From positions 1-64,000 of the forward strand of contig CAZTNA010000013.1 in NCBI GenBank assembly GCA_964615305.1: a DNA stretch of 64,000 bases, in the 5' to 3' direction. This document shows positions 45,037-53,556 of this stretch, one piece after another; position 1 is the stretch's first letter; each line of letters begins with the position of its first letter. A program made the translations under genes and the position numbers. Below the pieces are notes generated by a model. The model was not told the DNA's origin. It did no database searches and worked only from the letters and a program-made list of their open reading frames with translations. The stretch is from Bog-950 sp964615305 (lineage in GTDB: Bacteria; Bacteroidota; Bacteroidia; Chitinophagales; LD1).

Positions 45037-46353
45037 ATGAAAAAATCTCTACTTGTTGTTGTTTTGTTTGCTGCGCTTTCGTTTTCTACAAAAGCACAAA
45101 GCATTCTTAATAGCAGTTTTGAAACATGGATTACACAAACAGCTTATTTCGATGGATTCGGTGGATTTTTCCCTGCCGACACATTCCAGTTCAGCGACCC
45201 TGAACTTTGGACAACCACCAATGCCCTATCAGGTGCCGACACACTTGGTAATTTTTTCTTTGTTACAGAAACAAGCAACGCACATACCGGTAACAAAGCA
45301 ATGCAGCTAACCACTGATACGCTTCAAACTGTAGGAACTCCTCTAGGCCCTCGCAGACTTACCATTCCGGGTTTAGCTCTTAATGGAAAATTTCCTCTTG
45401 ACCTGAATACAAGCATTGTAACCGGTGGAACTATTTCTCCGAGCGCACTTCCGGGTGCAGGGCAACCTTTCACTAAACGCTTATCAGCTATTAAAGGATT
45501 CTACAATTACACTCCAGTGTTTAACGATTCATTGGGGCATATTGATTCTTGTACTATTTGGGCTGTATTGCGTAAAGGCGAAAAGACCATTGCTAATGCA
45601 CAGTTTACCAGCGGTGCCAACACAGGTGGTTATGTTGCCTTTTCACAACCATTTGAATACTTTGATTGCGAAGAGCCGGATACACTAGTAATATTAATTG
45701 CAGCAAGCGTTCCCAACCTAGGTAGCGTGCTTACCGGGCAAACAGCCTTGGTTCCGGGCAGCATTTTATTGGTAGATGATTTAGATTACGATACACTTGC
45801 AAGCGGTTACAACTATCCTCCGGTTGCTCGTCTTGATTTAGATACAACTACTAAAAACACTCCGAAAAATATTGTAGTTAAAGCGAATGATGATGACTGC
45901 AATGACCCTGTTGCAGGGTTAACTGTAGCTATTGTTAACCAACCTGTAAATGGTACAGCAGTTTTGAACGCCAATACTATTGACTACACTCCAAATAATA
46001 ACTTTATTGGGTACGATAGCTTGAGCTACTCGTTAAGCGATGGTGTTTATACATCAAATGCAACAGTTCGTATTGTGGTATTAAACACTTCCGGAATCAA
46101 TAATCAAAACTTAATTCCGGTTGCAGTTTACCCGGTACCGGCAAGCAATACACTTAACATTCAGTTTGAGAACAACGGCAAGTCTATTGCTACTATTTAC
46201 AACTTGATAGGAAGTGTAATGGCTACATCTGTTTTAACCGGCAACAGCAATGCTATTGATATTGAATCTTTGGCCAGTGGTATGTACACTGTTCAAATCA
46301 CCAACGATAAAGGTGCTGCCATAGCACGCACTAAGTTTACAGTAGCTAAGTAA
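45037..46353 (+). CDS. Secreted T9SS cargo with cadherin-like domain
   Basis: A 438-residue exported protein. Signal peptide to about residue 20 (ALSFSTKAQ). Then a carbohydrate-binding-like beta domain typical of T9SS cargo (NSSFETWITQTAYFDG ... HTGNKAMQLTTDTLQ), and a cadherin/Ig-like module around 262-350 (TTTKNTPKNIVVKANDDDCN ... FIGYDSLSYSLSDGVYTSNA). The C-terminal type A sorting domain (AVYPVPASNTLNIQF to IARTKFTVAK) completes it. It should be exported through the outer membrane and fixed to the surface. No catalytic motif is seen. A strong terminator follows 21 bases after its stop. Confidence 0.88.
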   Translation: MKKSLLVVVLFAALSFSTKAQSILNSSFETWITQTAYFDGFGGFFPADTFQFSDPELWTTTNALSGADTLGNFFFVTETSNAHTGNKAMQLTTDTLQTVGTPLGPRRLTIPGLALNGKFPLDLNTSIVTGGTISPSALPGAGQPFTKRLSAIKGFYNYTPVFNDSLGHIDSCTIWAVLRKGEKTIANAQFTSGANTGGYVAFSQPFEYFDCEEPDTLVILIAASVPNLGSVLTGQTALVPGSILLVDDLDYDTLASGYNYPPVARLDLDTTTKNTPKNIVVKANDDDCNDPVAGLTVAIVNQPVNGTAVLNANTIDYTPNNNFIGYDSLSYSLSDGVYTSNATVRIVVLNTSGINNQNLIPVAVYPVPASNTLNIQFENNGKSIATIYNLIGSVMATSVLTGNSNAIDIESLASGMYTVQITNDKGAAIARTKFTVAK

Positions 46354-46374
46354 TTTATTTGCTACTCAATATTT

Positions 46375-46401
46375 CGAGCCGCGCCCGCCAGGCGCGGCTC
46401 G
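46375..46401 (+). terminator. Intrinsic terminator after the T9SS cargo gene
   Basis: A perfect 11-base-pair GC-rich stem, CGAGCCGCGCC / GGCGCGGCTCG with loop CGCCA, followed by TTTGTTTGAG. It lies 21 bases after the stop at 46353. Confidence 0.85.
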
Positions 46402-46457
46402 TTTGTTTGAGAAAATACTTCTAACAATTTTAAATTCGCTTTAACAAACATCAAAAC

Positions 46458-46772
46458 ATGGCAGACCCAAAACAAAACCCTGAAAACCAAATGAACATCG
46501 AATTGCCTGAGGAGTTATCGGAAGGCATTTATTCAAACCTGGCTATTATTTCTCATTCGCCACAAGAGTTTGTAGTTGATTTTATACGCATTATGCCAGG
46601 AGTGCCAAAAGCAAAGGTTAAGTCACGTGTAGTACTTACGCCTGAACATGCTAAACGCCTGATGAAAGCACTGATTGATAATGTAAAAAAATATGAGTCT
46701 CAATTTGGCACTATTAACGACCGCGAACAGCCTATGATGCCAATGAACTTTGGGCCGACAGCTCAAGCATAA
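46458..46772 (+). CDS. DUF3467 family protein
   Basis: A 104-residue cytoplasmic protein matching the DUF3467 family: IELPEELSEGIYSNLAIISH, then SPQEFVVDFIRIMPGVPKAK, VKSRVVLTPEHAKRLMKAL and NVKKYESQFG. Full length for the family. These small proteins are widespread in Bacteroidota and resemble ribbon-helix-type folds, but I know of no established function. It stands alone, preceded by a terminator and convergent with GAPDH. Confidence 0.92.
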   Translation: MADPKQNPENQMNIELPEELSEGIYSNLAIISHSPQEFVVDFIRIMPGVPKAKVKSRVVLTPEHAKRLMKALIDNVKKYESQFGTINDREQPMMPMNFGPTAQA

Positions 46773-46831
46773 TAACAGATTTTGCAACAGATTTGTAGCT
46801 ATTGCCTTGGTATCTGTTTGGTAGTAATCGG

Positions 46832-48277
46832 TTAATAGTAAATTAATCTGCGAACGTCAGCCAAGTATTTAGCTAAGCGGATTACCTGCGCGGTATAGCC
46901 ATACTCGTTATCGTACCATGCATATACCACCACTCGTTTACCATCTTCTGAAACGATGGTTGCCTTGCTGTCAATTTCTAACGCATGGCTATTACCCACA
47001 ACATCGCTTGATACTATTTCGTCAGAAACAGAATAATCTACCTGTTCCACAAGTTTGCCATACAAAGATGCTTTGCGCAAGAAGTTGTTAACTTCTTCAA
47101 CACTTGTTTGGCGTTTAACGGTTAAGCTTAAAATGGCTAGTGATACATTTGGAACCGGAACACGAACTGCGTTTGACGTAAGTTTACCTTTCATGTGTGG
47201 AAATACCTTGGTAACAGCTTTGCCCGCACCTGTTTCGGTAATAACCATGTTAATAGGAGCTCCACGGCCTCTGCGACTCTTCTTGTGGTAATTATCGAGC
47301 AAATTTTGATCGTTAGTATAGGCGTGAACTGTTTCTATATGACCTTGTTCTATTCCCAGGGAGTTTTCAATGACATCAATTACAGGAACTATGGCGTTGG
47401 TAGTGCAGGATGCAGCGGAGAAAATTTTTGCCGATGAAGAATTGTATTGCTCATGGTTTACACCATAAACAATATTAGGTATTTCACCTTTGCCGGGTGC
47501 TGTAAGTATAACCATACCTGCGCCTTTTGCTTTTAAATGTTCTCCCAACCCCTTTTCATCGCGCCAAACACCAGTGTTATCAATTATCAAAGCATTGTTA
47601 ATACCATAAGATGTGTAATCTATTTCCGCAGGATTTGACGCTGAAATAATTTTAACTGAGTGGCCGTTAATATTAATGGCGTTGTTCTCCACATCAGGCA
47701 CCACCACTCCGCCAAATTTACCATGAACGGAATCTTTACGAAGTAAACTGGCGCGTTTTACGAGGTCATCTGATGAACTACCCCGTGCTACAATACCCTT
47801 TAAGCGTAGTTGATGCCCACTGCCGGCATGATCCATTAATATTCTGGCTGCTAAGCGACCAATTCTACCAAAACCATACAACACTACATCGCGAGGAACT
47901 AACTTTTTATTAGTACCAATAAATGATGAGAGCTTTGTTTTTACAAATTCATCAACTGAAGAGAAGTTTTTACCCTCTGCATCAAATTCACTTGAAAGAC
48001 GCCCTAAATCAATTTTAGAAGGCGCCACGTCTAACTTAGAAATGGCTGTTGCTAAATTTAATGAAAGTTGTGTGTTAAGCGAAACTCCTGCAAATTGTGC
48101 CAAATAATTATGGTCGTGTATTATTTCGCTCAGTTTTTTGTCAAAAAATTTTCTTCGAAACAACACCAGTTCAATATCGCGCTCTAGTAAAAGTTTACTT
48201 GCTACATGTTGCAGTTCAAGGGTGGTTTTTTCATTAGCTACCCATTGTTTTAGTTCTTTTTCGTAGTTCTCGGTCAT
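46832..48277 (-). CDS. gap: Glyceraldehyde-3-phosphate dehydrogenase, long Bacteroidota form
   Basis: A 481-residue enzyme from the ATG at 48277. It oxidises glyceraldehyde-3-phosphate to 1,3-bisphosphoglycerate in glycolysis or runs the reverse in gluconeogenesis. The GAPDH part begins with the NAD-binding strand DVVLYGFGRIGRLAARIL near residue 130. The catalytic Cys is in SAASCTTNAIVPVID, with the His in HAYTNDQNLLDNYH; the end is YDNEYGYTAQVIRLAKY. About 125 helical residues precede the fold (KELKQWVANEKTTLELQ ...). This extension is also found in other long GAPDHs of Bacteroidota. It makes the protein about 150 residues longer than the classical form. Open codons upstream of 48277 do not look coding. 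Confidence 0.95.
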   Translation of the reverse strand: MTENYEKELKQWVANEKTTLELQHVASKLLLERDIELVLFRRKFFDKKLSEIIHDHNYLAQFAGVSLNTQLSLNLATAISKLDVAPSKIDLGRLSSEFDAEGKNFSSVDEFVKTKLSSFIGTNKKLVPRDVVLYGFGRIGRLAARILMDHAGSGHQLRLKGIVARGSSSDDLVKRASLLRKDSVHGKFGGVVVPDVENNAININGHSVKIISASNPAEIDYTSYGINNALIIDNTGVWRDEKGLGEHLKAKGAGMVILTAPGKGEIPNIVYGVNHEQYNSSSAKIFSAASCTTNAIVPVIDVIENSLGIEQGHIETVHAYTNDQNLLDNYHKKSRRGRGAPINMVITETGAGKAVTKVFPHMKGKLTSNAVRVPVPNVSLAILSLTVKRQTSVEEVNNFLRKASLYGKLVEQVDYSVSDEIVSSDVVGNSHALEIDSKATIVSEDGKRVVVYAWYDNEYGYTAQVIRLAKYLADVRRLIYY

Positions 48278-48389
48278 ATATATTAAATGAGTTTGGTAAG
48301 TAAATTTCTTTAAAACGGTGCGAATATGCGAAAGAAACCGAAACGCTAAAATGAGCAATATACAGGTTAGAACGCTACACTTTGCACAA

Positions 48390-48424
48390 CAAAAAAAGGC
48401 ACGTTCCACACGCGCCTTTTTTTG
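48390..48424 (-). terminator. Intrinsic terminator after trigger factor
   Basis: The arms CAAAAAAAGGC (48390-48400) and GCCTTTTTTTG (48414-48424) form an A/T-flanked stem 16 bases past the stop of the trigger-factor gene. The U-tract works on both strands, but on the plus strand no gene ends here. Confidence 0.75.
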
Positions 48425-48440
48425 TATTTGTAGGGTAAAG

Positions 48441-49805
48441 TTAACTTACCTTCTCAATCATTGAGCGAAATTCATCGAGCGATACCGACTTTTCGGTAAG
48501 TGTAAGTTTTGTCTTTATAGAATTTAGCACTTTATCTTCCAAAACCTGATCTTCTGTTTGACGAATTACCTTTTTGTCAGCCATTTGTTTTTGTACAAAC
48601 TGTTCAACCCACTCAGCACCTACATCTTTTAATCCGTAGCCGTAAAGTTGTTGAATCATATTAGCACGCACTCTATCTTTTACTTCATCGGCTGTTATCT
48701 GAATATTTTCATCGCGCACTACTTTACGTTGTACTAAACTCCAGCGTAAAGATTTTGAAAAACCGGCATAGTCATTCTCAATTTCTTGATCGGTTACGGG
48801 CTTTTCATTAGTAGCTTTAATCCAACGTTTTAAAAACTCATCGGGTAAGGGGAAATCTGCTTTTTCCATTAGCCCCTTGTAAATATCATTTACTAAGTAG
48901 CTGTCAGTTTGACCATCGAAATATGCTTCCAAATCTGCTTTTATCCGGTCTCTCATTTCAATTTCTGTAGTTGGACCACCCTCTCCATACACCTTGGTAA
49001 AGAATTCTTCATTAATCACCGCGGGAACAGAGCGAGTAATATTGTTAAGCGTTAATTTAAAACTGTTTCCTGTTTCGTTCAGTTTAGAAAGGTCGTTCAT
49101 GTTCAAAATATTTTTCGCAACACTTTCGCGATCACGATCCATTAAGTCAAACACGTTGTAAGTAAAACTATCTTGTTTATTCAGCGGAAGCACCTTGCCC
49201 TTAGCGTCTTCTTTTAGAAGATCAACCATTAACGTAGTTACCGTGTTAATGCCCTCTTCTTTAATACTACCATCTATGTTTAATTCTTCAACGGTAAAAG
49301 TTAAAACGTCAGTGTCGCCAACTGCTTCAGGGTACTCATAGGTGGCAAACCGTTTTTGTATGCGTAATACTTCCTCATCTACCATTTTATCTTCAACGGT
49401 GATTTTGTATTTGGTATAAGCGCTGCTTTTCAGATGGTTTAAGTCAACATCTGGGGCGTGGGCAATCTCGTAGCTGAAATCAATTTCTTTCAATGAGTTA
49501 ATATCGAGATCAAGTTTTTGATCTACTGCCGGAATAGGCGATGCAATTATTTCAAGTTTGTTGTCATCTATGTATTTGTAAACTTCATCATGTAGAAGTT
49601 TGTTTAACTCTTCAGCTAATACACTGTTGCCATACATTTTCTTTACCATGTCAACCGGCACCATCCCTGGGCGAAATCCCTTTATGGCTACCTGTTTGGT
49701 AAGGTTTTTTAACTGTTTTTTTACCTGTGGCTCGTAATCTTCCTTTTTGAGATTAACACTCACTTTTGAAAGCAGGTTGTCAATTTTTTGTTGGGTAATG
49801 GTCAT
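48441..49805 (-). CDS. tig: Trigger factor, ribosome-bound chaperone
   Basis: A 454-residue chaperone that binds nascent chains at the ribosome exit tunnel. The ATG at 49805 is chosen; any longer frame would run into the tRNA gene at 49830. The ribosome-binding domain has the signature GFRPGMVPVDMVKKMYGNS (family: GFRxGxxP). A PPIase-like region follows (DTDVLTFTVEELNIDGS) and then the long helical C-terminal arms (DFPLPDEFLKRWIK; VEQFVQKQMADKKV). Normal length. It is 24 bases downstream of tRNA-Leu on the same strand, so transcription from the tRNA promoter may continue into it. Confidence 0.93.
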   Translation of the reverse strand: MTITQQKIDNLLSKVSVNLKKEDYEPQVKKQLKNLTKQVAIKGFRPGMVPVDMVKKMYGNSVLAEELNKLLHDEVYKYIDDNKLEIIASPIPAVDQKLDLDINSLKEIDFSYEIAHAPDVDLNHLKSSAYTKYKITVEDKMVDEEVLRIQKRFATYEYPEAVGDTDVLTFTVEELNIDGSIKEEGINTVTTLMVDLLKEDAKGKVLPLNKQDSFTYNVFDLMDRDRESVAKNILNMNDLSKLNETGNSFKLTLNNITRSVPAVINEEFFTKVYGEGGPTTEIEMRDRIKADLEAYFDGQTDSYLVNDIYKGLMEKADFPLPDEFLKRWIKATNEKPVTDQEIENDYAGFSKSLRWSLVQRKVVRDENIQITADEVKDRVRANMIQQLYGYGLKDVGAEWVEQFVQKQMADKKVIRQTEDQVLEDKVLNSIKTKLTLTEKSVSLDEFRSMIEKVS

Positions 49806-49829
49806 TCTGATGAGTTTAGAGAAAAAAAG

Positions 49830-49911
49830 TGCGGGCGGAGGGACTTGAACCCCCATGCCGTGAGGCGCTAGATCCTAAGTCTAGTGCGTCTGCCAATTTC
49901 GCCACGCCCGC
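49830..49911 (-). tRNA. tRNA-Leu (anticodon UAG)
   Basis: An 82-base tRNA with a 7-base-pair acceptor stem GCGGGCG/CGCCCGC and discriminator A. The anticodon arm CTAGA-CTTAGGA-TCTAG places UAG in the loop. The long variable arm is typical of leucine tRNA, and GGTTCAAGTCC forms the T arm. CCA is not encoded. It reads CUA codons. Confidence 0.95.
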
Positions 49912-49949
49912 AATTTGTAATGAACTACCGCTTTTAGCTAAGCGGGCGG

Positions 49950-49979
49950 CAAATGTAGAAATTAGGGTAACAAATCAAA
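49950..49979 (-). promoter_or_regulatory. Bacteroidota promoter of tRNA-Leu (and tig)
   Basis: Minus strand: TTTG (49979-49976), 18 bases, then TACATTTG (49957-49950), matching the -33 TTTG / -7 TAnnTTTG consensus and spacing. It lies 38 bases upstream of the tRNA 5' end. Confidence 0.7.
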
Positions 49980-50081
49980 GTAAAGTAACCATTGTTTGGC
50001 TGAAAACTTTTTTGCCTCGATTTCGTATGCACAACAACGGGCGAAGGGTACCCAACATTTTTTTTACAGAAACTGAGATTT

Positions 50082-50684
50082 ATGAGGAAAATTCAACTTG
50101 CGTTAGGCTTGCTTGTGGTAGTTTTTATTTCTGGCTCGTTTAAAAGCGAAGGAGATATGCAAACAACATACAAGAACAACGGCTACTTTTTTGCCATACT
50201 AGATGGTAAGATGTTTGAAATGCGCGATGAGGATAAATATCGTGCTGAGCTGCTCAACAAAACAGGTGCTATCAATCATTCTGTAAAAGCACAACTAAAC
50301 AGAGTAGCTACTTCGGTAATATTTTATGGAAACCAATTTAAAGATGCCAAGGGAAAACTTTTTGACGAGAACCTGGAATTTGAATTTAGTTTTGATGAAG
50401 GCGCTTTAGGAGAACCGAATGATTTAAAAATTGAAGCCCACTATGAACTAAACGATTACTACCATCTACCTGAATATACTCGGTTTAAAATTTCAAGTAT
50501 TGATTGGAGTAGTGATAGGCGCGAGTTTTTAATGAATGCTGAGTTTGACTGTAAAATGCGAAAGTGGGGGTTCCCGGCTGAGAGCCAGCCAGTGGTACGC
50601 ATTAAGGGAAAAATGGTTGGTGTAGCGGTAACGGTACCACCATGGATAAAATTGAAAGACCCTAATCAAGTAGTTGGCAAATAA
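50082..50684 (+). CDS. Exported protein of unknown function
   Basis: A 200-residue protein with an N-terminal hydrophobic signal (KIQLALGLLVVVFISGS) and a beta-rich mature part (NGYFFAILDGKMFEMRDED, LNRVATSVIFYGNQFKDAK, EFLMNAEFDCKMRKWGFPA). I do not recognise the family. There is no lipobox. It ends on the base next to the stop of the acyl-CoA dehydrogenase gene on the other strand, so the two overlap in their transcript ends. Confidence 0.65.
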   Translation: MRKIQLALGLLVVVFISGSFKSEGDMQTTYKNNGYFFAILDGKMFEMRDEDKYRAELLNKTGAINHSVKAQLNRVATSVIFYGNQFKDAKGKLFDENLEFEFSFDEGALGEPNDLKIEAHYELNDYYHLPEYTRFKISSIDWSSDRREFLMNAEFDCKMRKWGFPAESQPVVRIKGKMVGVAVTVPPWIKLKDPNQVVGK

Positions 50685-51833
50685 CTACATCATACCAGCA
50701 ATAATGTTGCGTTGAATATCGGTAGTGCCCGAATAAATTAAGGCAGCGTATAAGTCGCGGTATTCGCGCTCTATTTGGTTGTTTTTAAGATATCCAGAAG
50801 CACCATACAAGAGCTGAAGTTTTTTAATTTGATCAACACCTTTATCGGCTACAAACAACTTTGCTTCCGAAGATTTAATTAATGCTGATCGTTTCTTTTC
50901 ATCTACAGCTAAAGCAGCGTCATAAACTAAATTTCTCCCAGCGTCTAACAACACACGAGTATCAGCAAGAACGTGTGCAATATTTTCAAACTGAAATATG
51001 ATTTTTTGGTTCACGGTTCTGTTTTGGCAAAACTGCAGTGTTTTTTCAAGAACACGTTCAAGCTGGCCTAATTGCAAAGCAGCTAATACTGTGCGTTCCC
51101 AAATCATGCTTTGATTAAAAATACTGCTGCCAGATCCCGCTTCTCCGATTAATTGATCGCTACTTAGCTCTACATTTTTAAAAGTTACATGAGCCATTTG
51201 TGCTGTACATAAACCCATTTTATACTGTACTGCCGAAACCTGAACACCTTTTGTGGTTGATGGCACTAAGAATGCAGACACACCACCAAAAAAACCTTTA
51301 GATTTATTGGTAATAGCATATACTACAAATATATCAGCCAATGGGGCGCTTGTGATGTATTTTTTTTCGCCATTCAATATATATCCGGCTTCCGTTGCTG
51401 AAGCCTCGGCCTGCATTGCAAAAGCATCTGAACCTGAGTTGTGTTCTGTAATGGCATTAGCGGCAATCCAATCACCCTTACAGAGTTTAGGTAAGTTAGT
51501 GCTTTTCTGTTTATCTGAGCCGTGAAAGTATATAGGTACAACACAAGCCAGCAAATGTGCGCCAGCCGAAAAATTAAGGCCATTATCAAGTGATCCTTTT
51601 CCTATGCCTTCAAATGCTGCACAAGTTTCTAGACATGTAAAACCACGACCTCCAAACTCAATTGAAACCGGAAGCCCTTGTAGTTTCTGCTCACCGGCTG
51701 TTTGCCACCCCTTTTTATTAAATGTTGCCGAGGCATCTAGGTCTAAAATTTCTGTATCAGTTACAAGTAGTTTTCCTAGAGAAAAAAAGTTTTTTCGGAT
51801 GGAATTGTAGTTGGGAAGTATTTTAGAAATCAT
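50685..51833 (-). CDS. Acyl-CoA-dehydrogenase-like flavoprotein, probable prolyl-carrier dehydrogenase
   Basis: A 382-residue member of the acyl-CoA dehydrogenase fold: substrate/FAD segment ANAITEHNSGSDAFAMQ near 125-140, then LNGEKKYITSAPLADIFVV, and C-terminal REYRDLYAALIYSGTTDIQR. The usual catalytic Glu of the YEGT motif is Ser368 (IYSGT). A Glu in the isovaleryl-dehydrogenase position is present instead (Glu246, IWERTVLAALQLGQ). The size and this feature fit the PltE/RedW-type enzymes that oxidise prolyl-S-carrier to pyrrolyl-S-carrier, and the two preceding genes encode the other partners. The start overlaps the adenylation gene as ATGA. A generic fatty-acid role cannot be excluded but no beta-oxidation genes are near. 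Confidence 0.78.
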   Translation of the reverse strand: MISKILPNYNSIRKNFFSLGKLLVTDTEILDLDASATFNKKGWQTAGEQKLQGLPVSIEFGGRGFTCLETCAAFEGIGKGSLDNGLNFSAGAHLLACVVPIYFHGSDKQKSTNLPKLCKGDWIAANAITEHNSGSDAFAMQAEASATEAGYILNGEKKYITSAPLADIFVVYAITNKSKGFFGGVSAFLVPSTTKGVQVSAVQYKMGLCTAQMAHVTFKNVELSSDQLIGEAGSGSSIFNQSMIWERTVLAALQLGQLERVLEKTLQFCQNRTVNQKIIFQFENIAHVLADTRVLLDAGRNLVYDAALAVDEKKRSALIKSSEAKLFVADKGVDQIKKLQLLYGASGYLKNNQIEREYRDLYAALIYSGTTDIQRNIIAGMM

Positions 51834-53302
51834 GTTATGTGTTTTAGCAAAGCAGCTGTGTCAGTTTTGTGGTTTGCGTTCAAAGGAATGTTGTCAACAA
51901 AAATAAAAAGGTCAGGTATCATGTAGTAAGGAATCTTTTCTGCACAGTGGTTGCGTAAGGTAAGCATATCGTATTCTATTTCAGCTACAACAAAAGCAAG
52001 TAACTGAGTGCTTTCGGTATCTCTTTTAGCAATTGCTACTGCATCTTTGATACCTGCCAGTTTTTTCAAACAAGCCTCTACTTCACTCGGTTCTATTCTA
52101 AACCCGTTTTTCTTTATCATTCTGTCGGCACGCGATATATAAACGAGGTTTTCTTCAAAAACATATTCAACTACGTCTCCGGTATTGTAAAAATGGTTTC
52201 CATTGAGCAGCGTAAATGGGCTTTTGTCAATAGAAGCATACCCCAACATTAAATTACTGCCTGTTACATGTAATTCTTGCCCAGTAACTCCATGTAAAAG
52301 AAGTATCTGGCAATTGCTGCAAGGTTTGCCAATTGGCACTGCGGTTTTATATAGCCGTTCGTCACTGAAGTTCACCTTGTAGTATGTGCATACATTAGTT
52401 TCTGTGGGGCCATACAAGTTGTAATACTCAGAGTTTACGAAATTTTTTTTCAGTTCGTGCAGCAATATCCAGTGCAGTGTTTCCCCGGCAATAAGCAATT
52501 GTTTTGTATCGCTAAAATTTCTTCTCTCTGGGCGGCCGGTAGTTAAAAACCAGTTGAAAAACGAGGGTGTGCTATAAATAGTTTCAATTTTGTAGTCTTC
52601 AATCAATTCAGCCATCATACGGCTGTTGCCTAACGAAAAATCGTTTGGTAACAGCAAACTGCCGCCAAGCATTAAAGGATAGAACAAATCAAAAACCGAT
52701 AAATCAAACTGAAACGGTGCTATTGACACAAAACGTTTACATTCTGAATTAAATGTTTCACCGCACCACTGCAAAAAAGCAAAAGCACTTTGGTGTGTGT
52801 GCATGATGCCTTTCGGCACACCTGTACTTCCACTGGTAAATAGTATATAAGCTAAGTCAGCGGAATATACTTTGGGGTTTTCGAAAATAATAAGAGTGTA
52901 CTCGTTGTTGATGGGCTTAGACGAAAATTGAATCTTCTGATCATGAATGGCATTTGTAAATGCCGCCAAAAACTTTTCTTGAACAACAACCGCTGCCGGT
53001 TTTGCAGTATGCAGTATTTGTAGTATTCGTTCAACCGGGCTCCGATAATCAATAGGTAAATATGCCTTACTAGCCCACAACACGGAGTAAACGAAAACAG
53101 GGGCATGAATGTTTTTTTCGGAGTAAACTCCTATTAACCCGCCAGCTACGTACCGAAATAAAAAGTCAGCATGTGAGGCAACCTCCGATTTTAGCTGTGC
53201 ATAGCTGAATTGGCTGCCCTCATGATTCAGGAGTGCAACTTGTTCAGTGTATGATGAAAAACTGTCGGCAATAATTTGCCGCAGATGCAATTCATTCTTC
53301 AA
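51830..53302 (-). CDS. Stand-alone adenylation enzyme, predicted L-proline specific
   Basis: A 490-residue amino-acid adenylation enzyme (ANL family). It has ILFTSGSTGVPKGIMHTH (A3, 153-170), FQFDLSVFDLFY (A4), YYNLYGPTETNVCTY (A5, 293-307), FYNTGDVV (A7) and NANHKTD (A10). By alignment to the Phe-activating GrsA pocket, the ten specificity residues are Asp200, Leu201, Phe204, Tyr243, Leu270, Ala272, Leu296, Val304, Cys305, Lys479: DLFYLALVCK. I recall this as the code of proline-activating PltF/RedM/CloN4-type enzymes. It has no condensation or carrier domain of its own. Start is TTG in a TTGA overlap with the carrier gene; the only in-frame ATG is far inside. Confidence 0.88.
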   Translation of the reverse strand: MKNELHLRQIIADSFSSYTEQVALLNHEGSQFSYAQLKSEVASHADFLFRYVAGGLIGVYSEKNIHAPVFVYSVLWASKAYLPIDYRSPVERILQILHTAKPAAVVVQEKFLAAFTNAIHDQKIQFSSKPINNEYTLIIFENPKVYSADLAYILFTSGSTGVPKGIMHTHQSAFAFLQWCGETFNSECKRFVSIAPFQFDLSVFDLFYPLMLGGSLLLPNDFSLGNSRMMAELIEDYKIETIYSTPSFFNWFLTTGRPERRNFSDTKQLLIAGETLHWILLHELKKNFVNSEYYNLYGPTETNVCTYYKVNFSDERLYKTAVPIGKPCSNCQILLLHGVTGQELHVTGSNLMLGYASIDKSPFTLLNGNHFYNTGDVVEYVFEENLVYISRADRMIKKNGFRIEPSEVEACLKKLAGIKDAVAIAKRDTESTQLLAFVVAEIEYDMLTLRNHCAEKIPYYMIPDLFIFVDNIPLNANHKTDTAALLKHIT

Positions 53303-53556
53303 CCTTTCATTTTTCTAAGCAAGCAATCTGTAAAAATGTTTATAGTGTCAATATTTTCCATTGTAATTTCATGCGCTCTGAACTCTACATTTAAAGTGTC
53401 TTCAAAATGATTAATCATTTTGAGTGTAAGAACTGAGTCAAGCAGTCGCGTGCTCAGCATGGGAGAGTCGCTATTAAAATTAGCGGGTAGTTGCCCTCTG
53501 AAAATATATTGGGTTACATATTCATAAACCAGTTTTTGAAGTTGTTCTCTTTCCAT
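53299..53556 (-). CDS. Stand-alone acyl/peptidyl carrier protein
   Basis: About 85 residues from the ATG at 53556. An ATG at 53568 and another start at 53583 are also possible; all overlap the end of the MBOAT gene. Four-helix carrier fold with TRLLDSVLTLKMINHFED: Ser41 in LDSV is the phosphopantetheine site. The end (ENIDTINIFTDCLLRKM) fits helix IV. Its position between the acyltransferase and adenylation genes, with TTGA overlap to the latter, makes it the carrier that the adenylation enzyme loads. DltC and PltL are proteins of this type and size. Confidence 0.87.
   Translation of the reverse strand: MEREQLQKLVYEYVTQYIFRGQLPANFNSDSPMLSTRLLDSVLTLKMINHFEDTLNVEFRAHEITMENIDTINIFTDCLLRKMKG

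Noticed and set aside
49806..49856. N-terminal extension of trigger factor by 17 codons
   Set aside because: The extra codons lie in the tRNA-Leu sequence; the ATG at 49805 gives the standard N-terminus.
50685..53556. Complete NRPS or siderophore cluster
   Set aside because: There is one adenylation enzyme and one carrier only; no condensation, thioesterase or tailoring modules.
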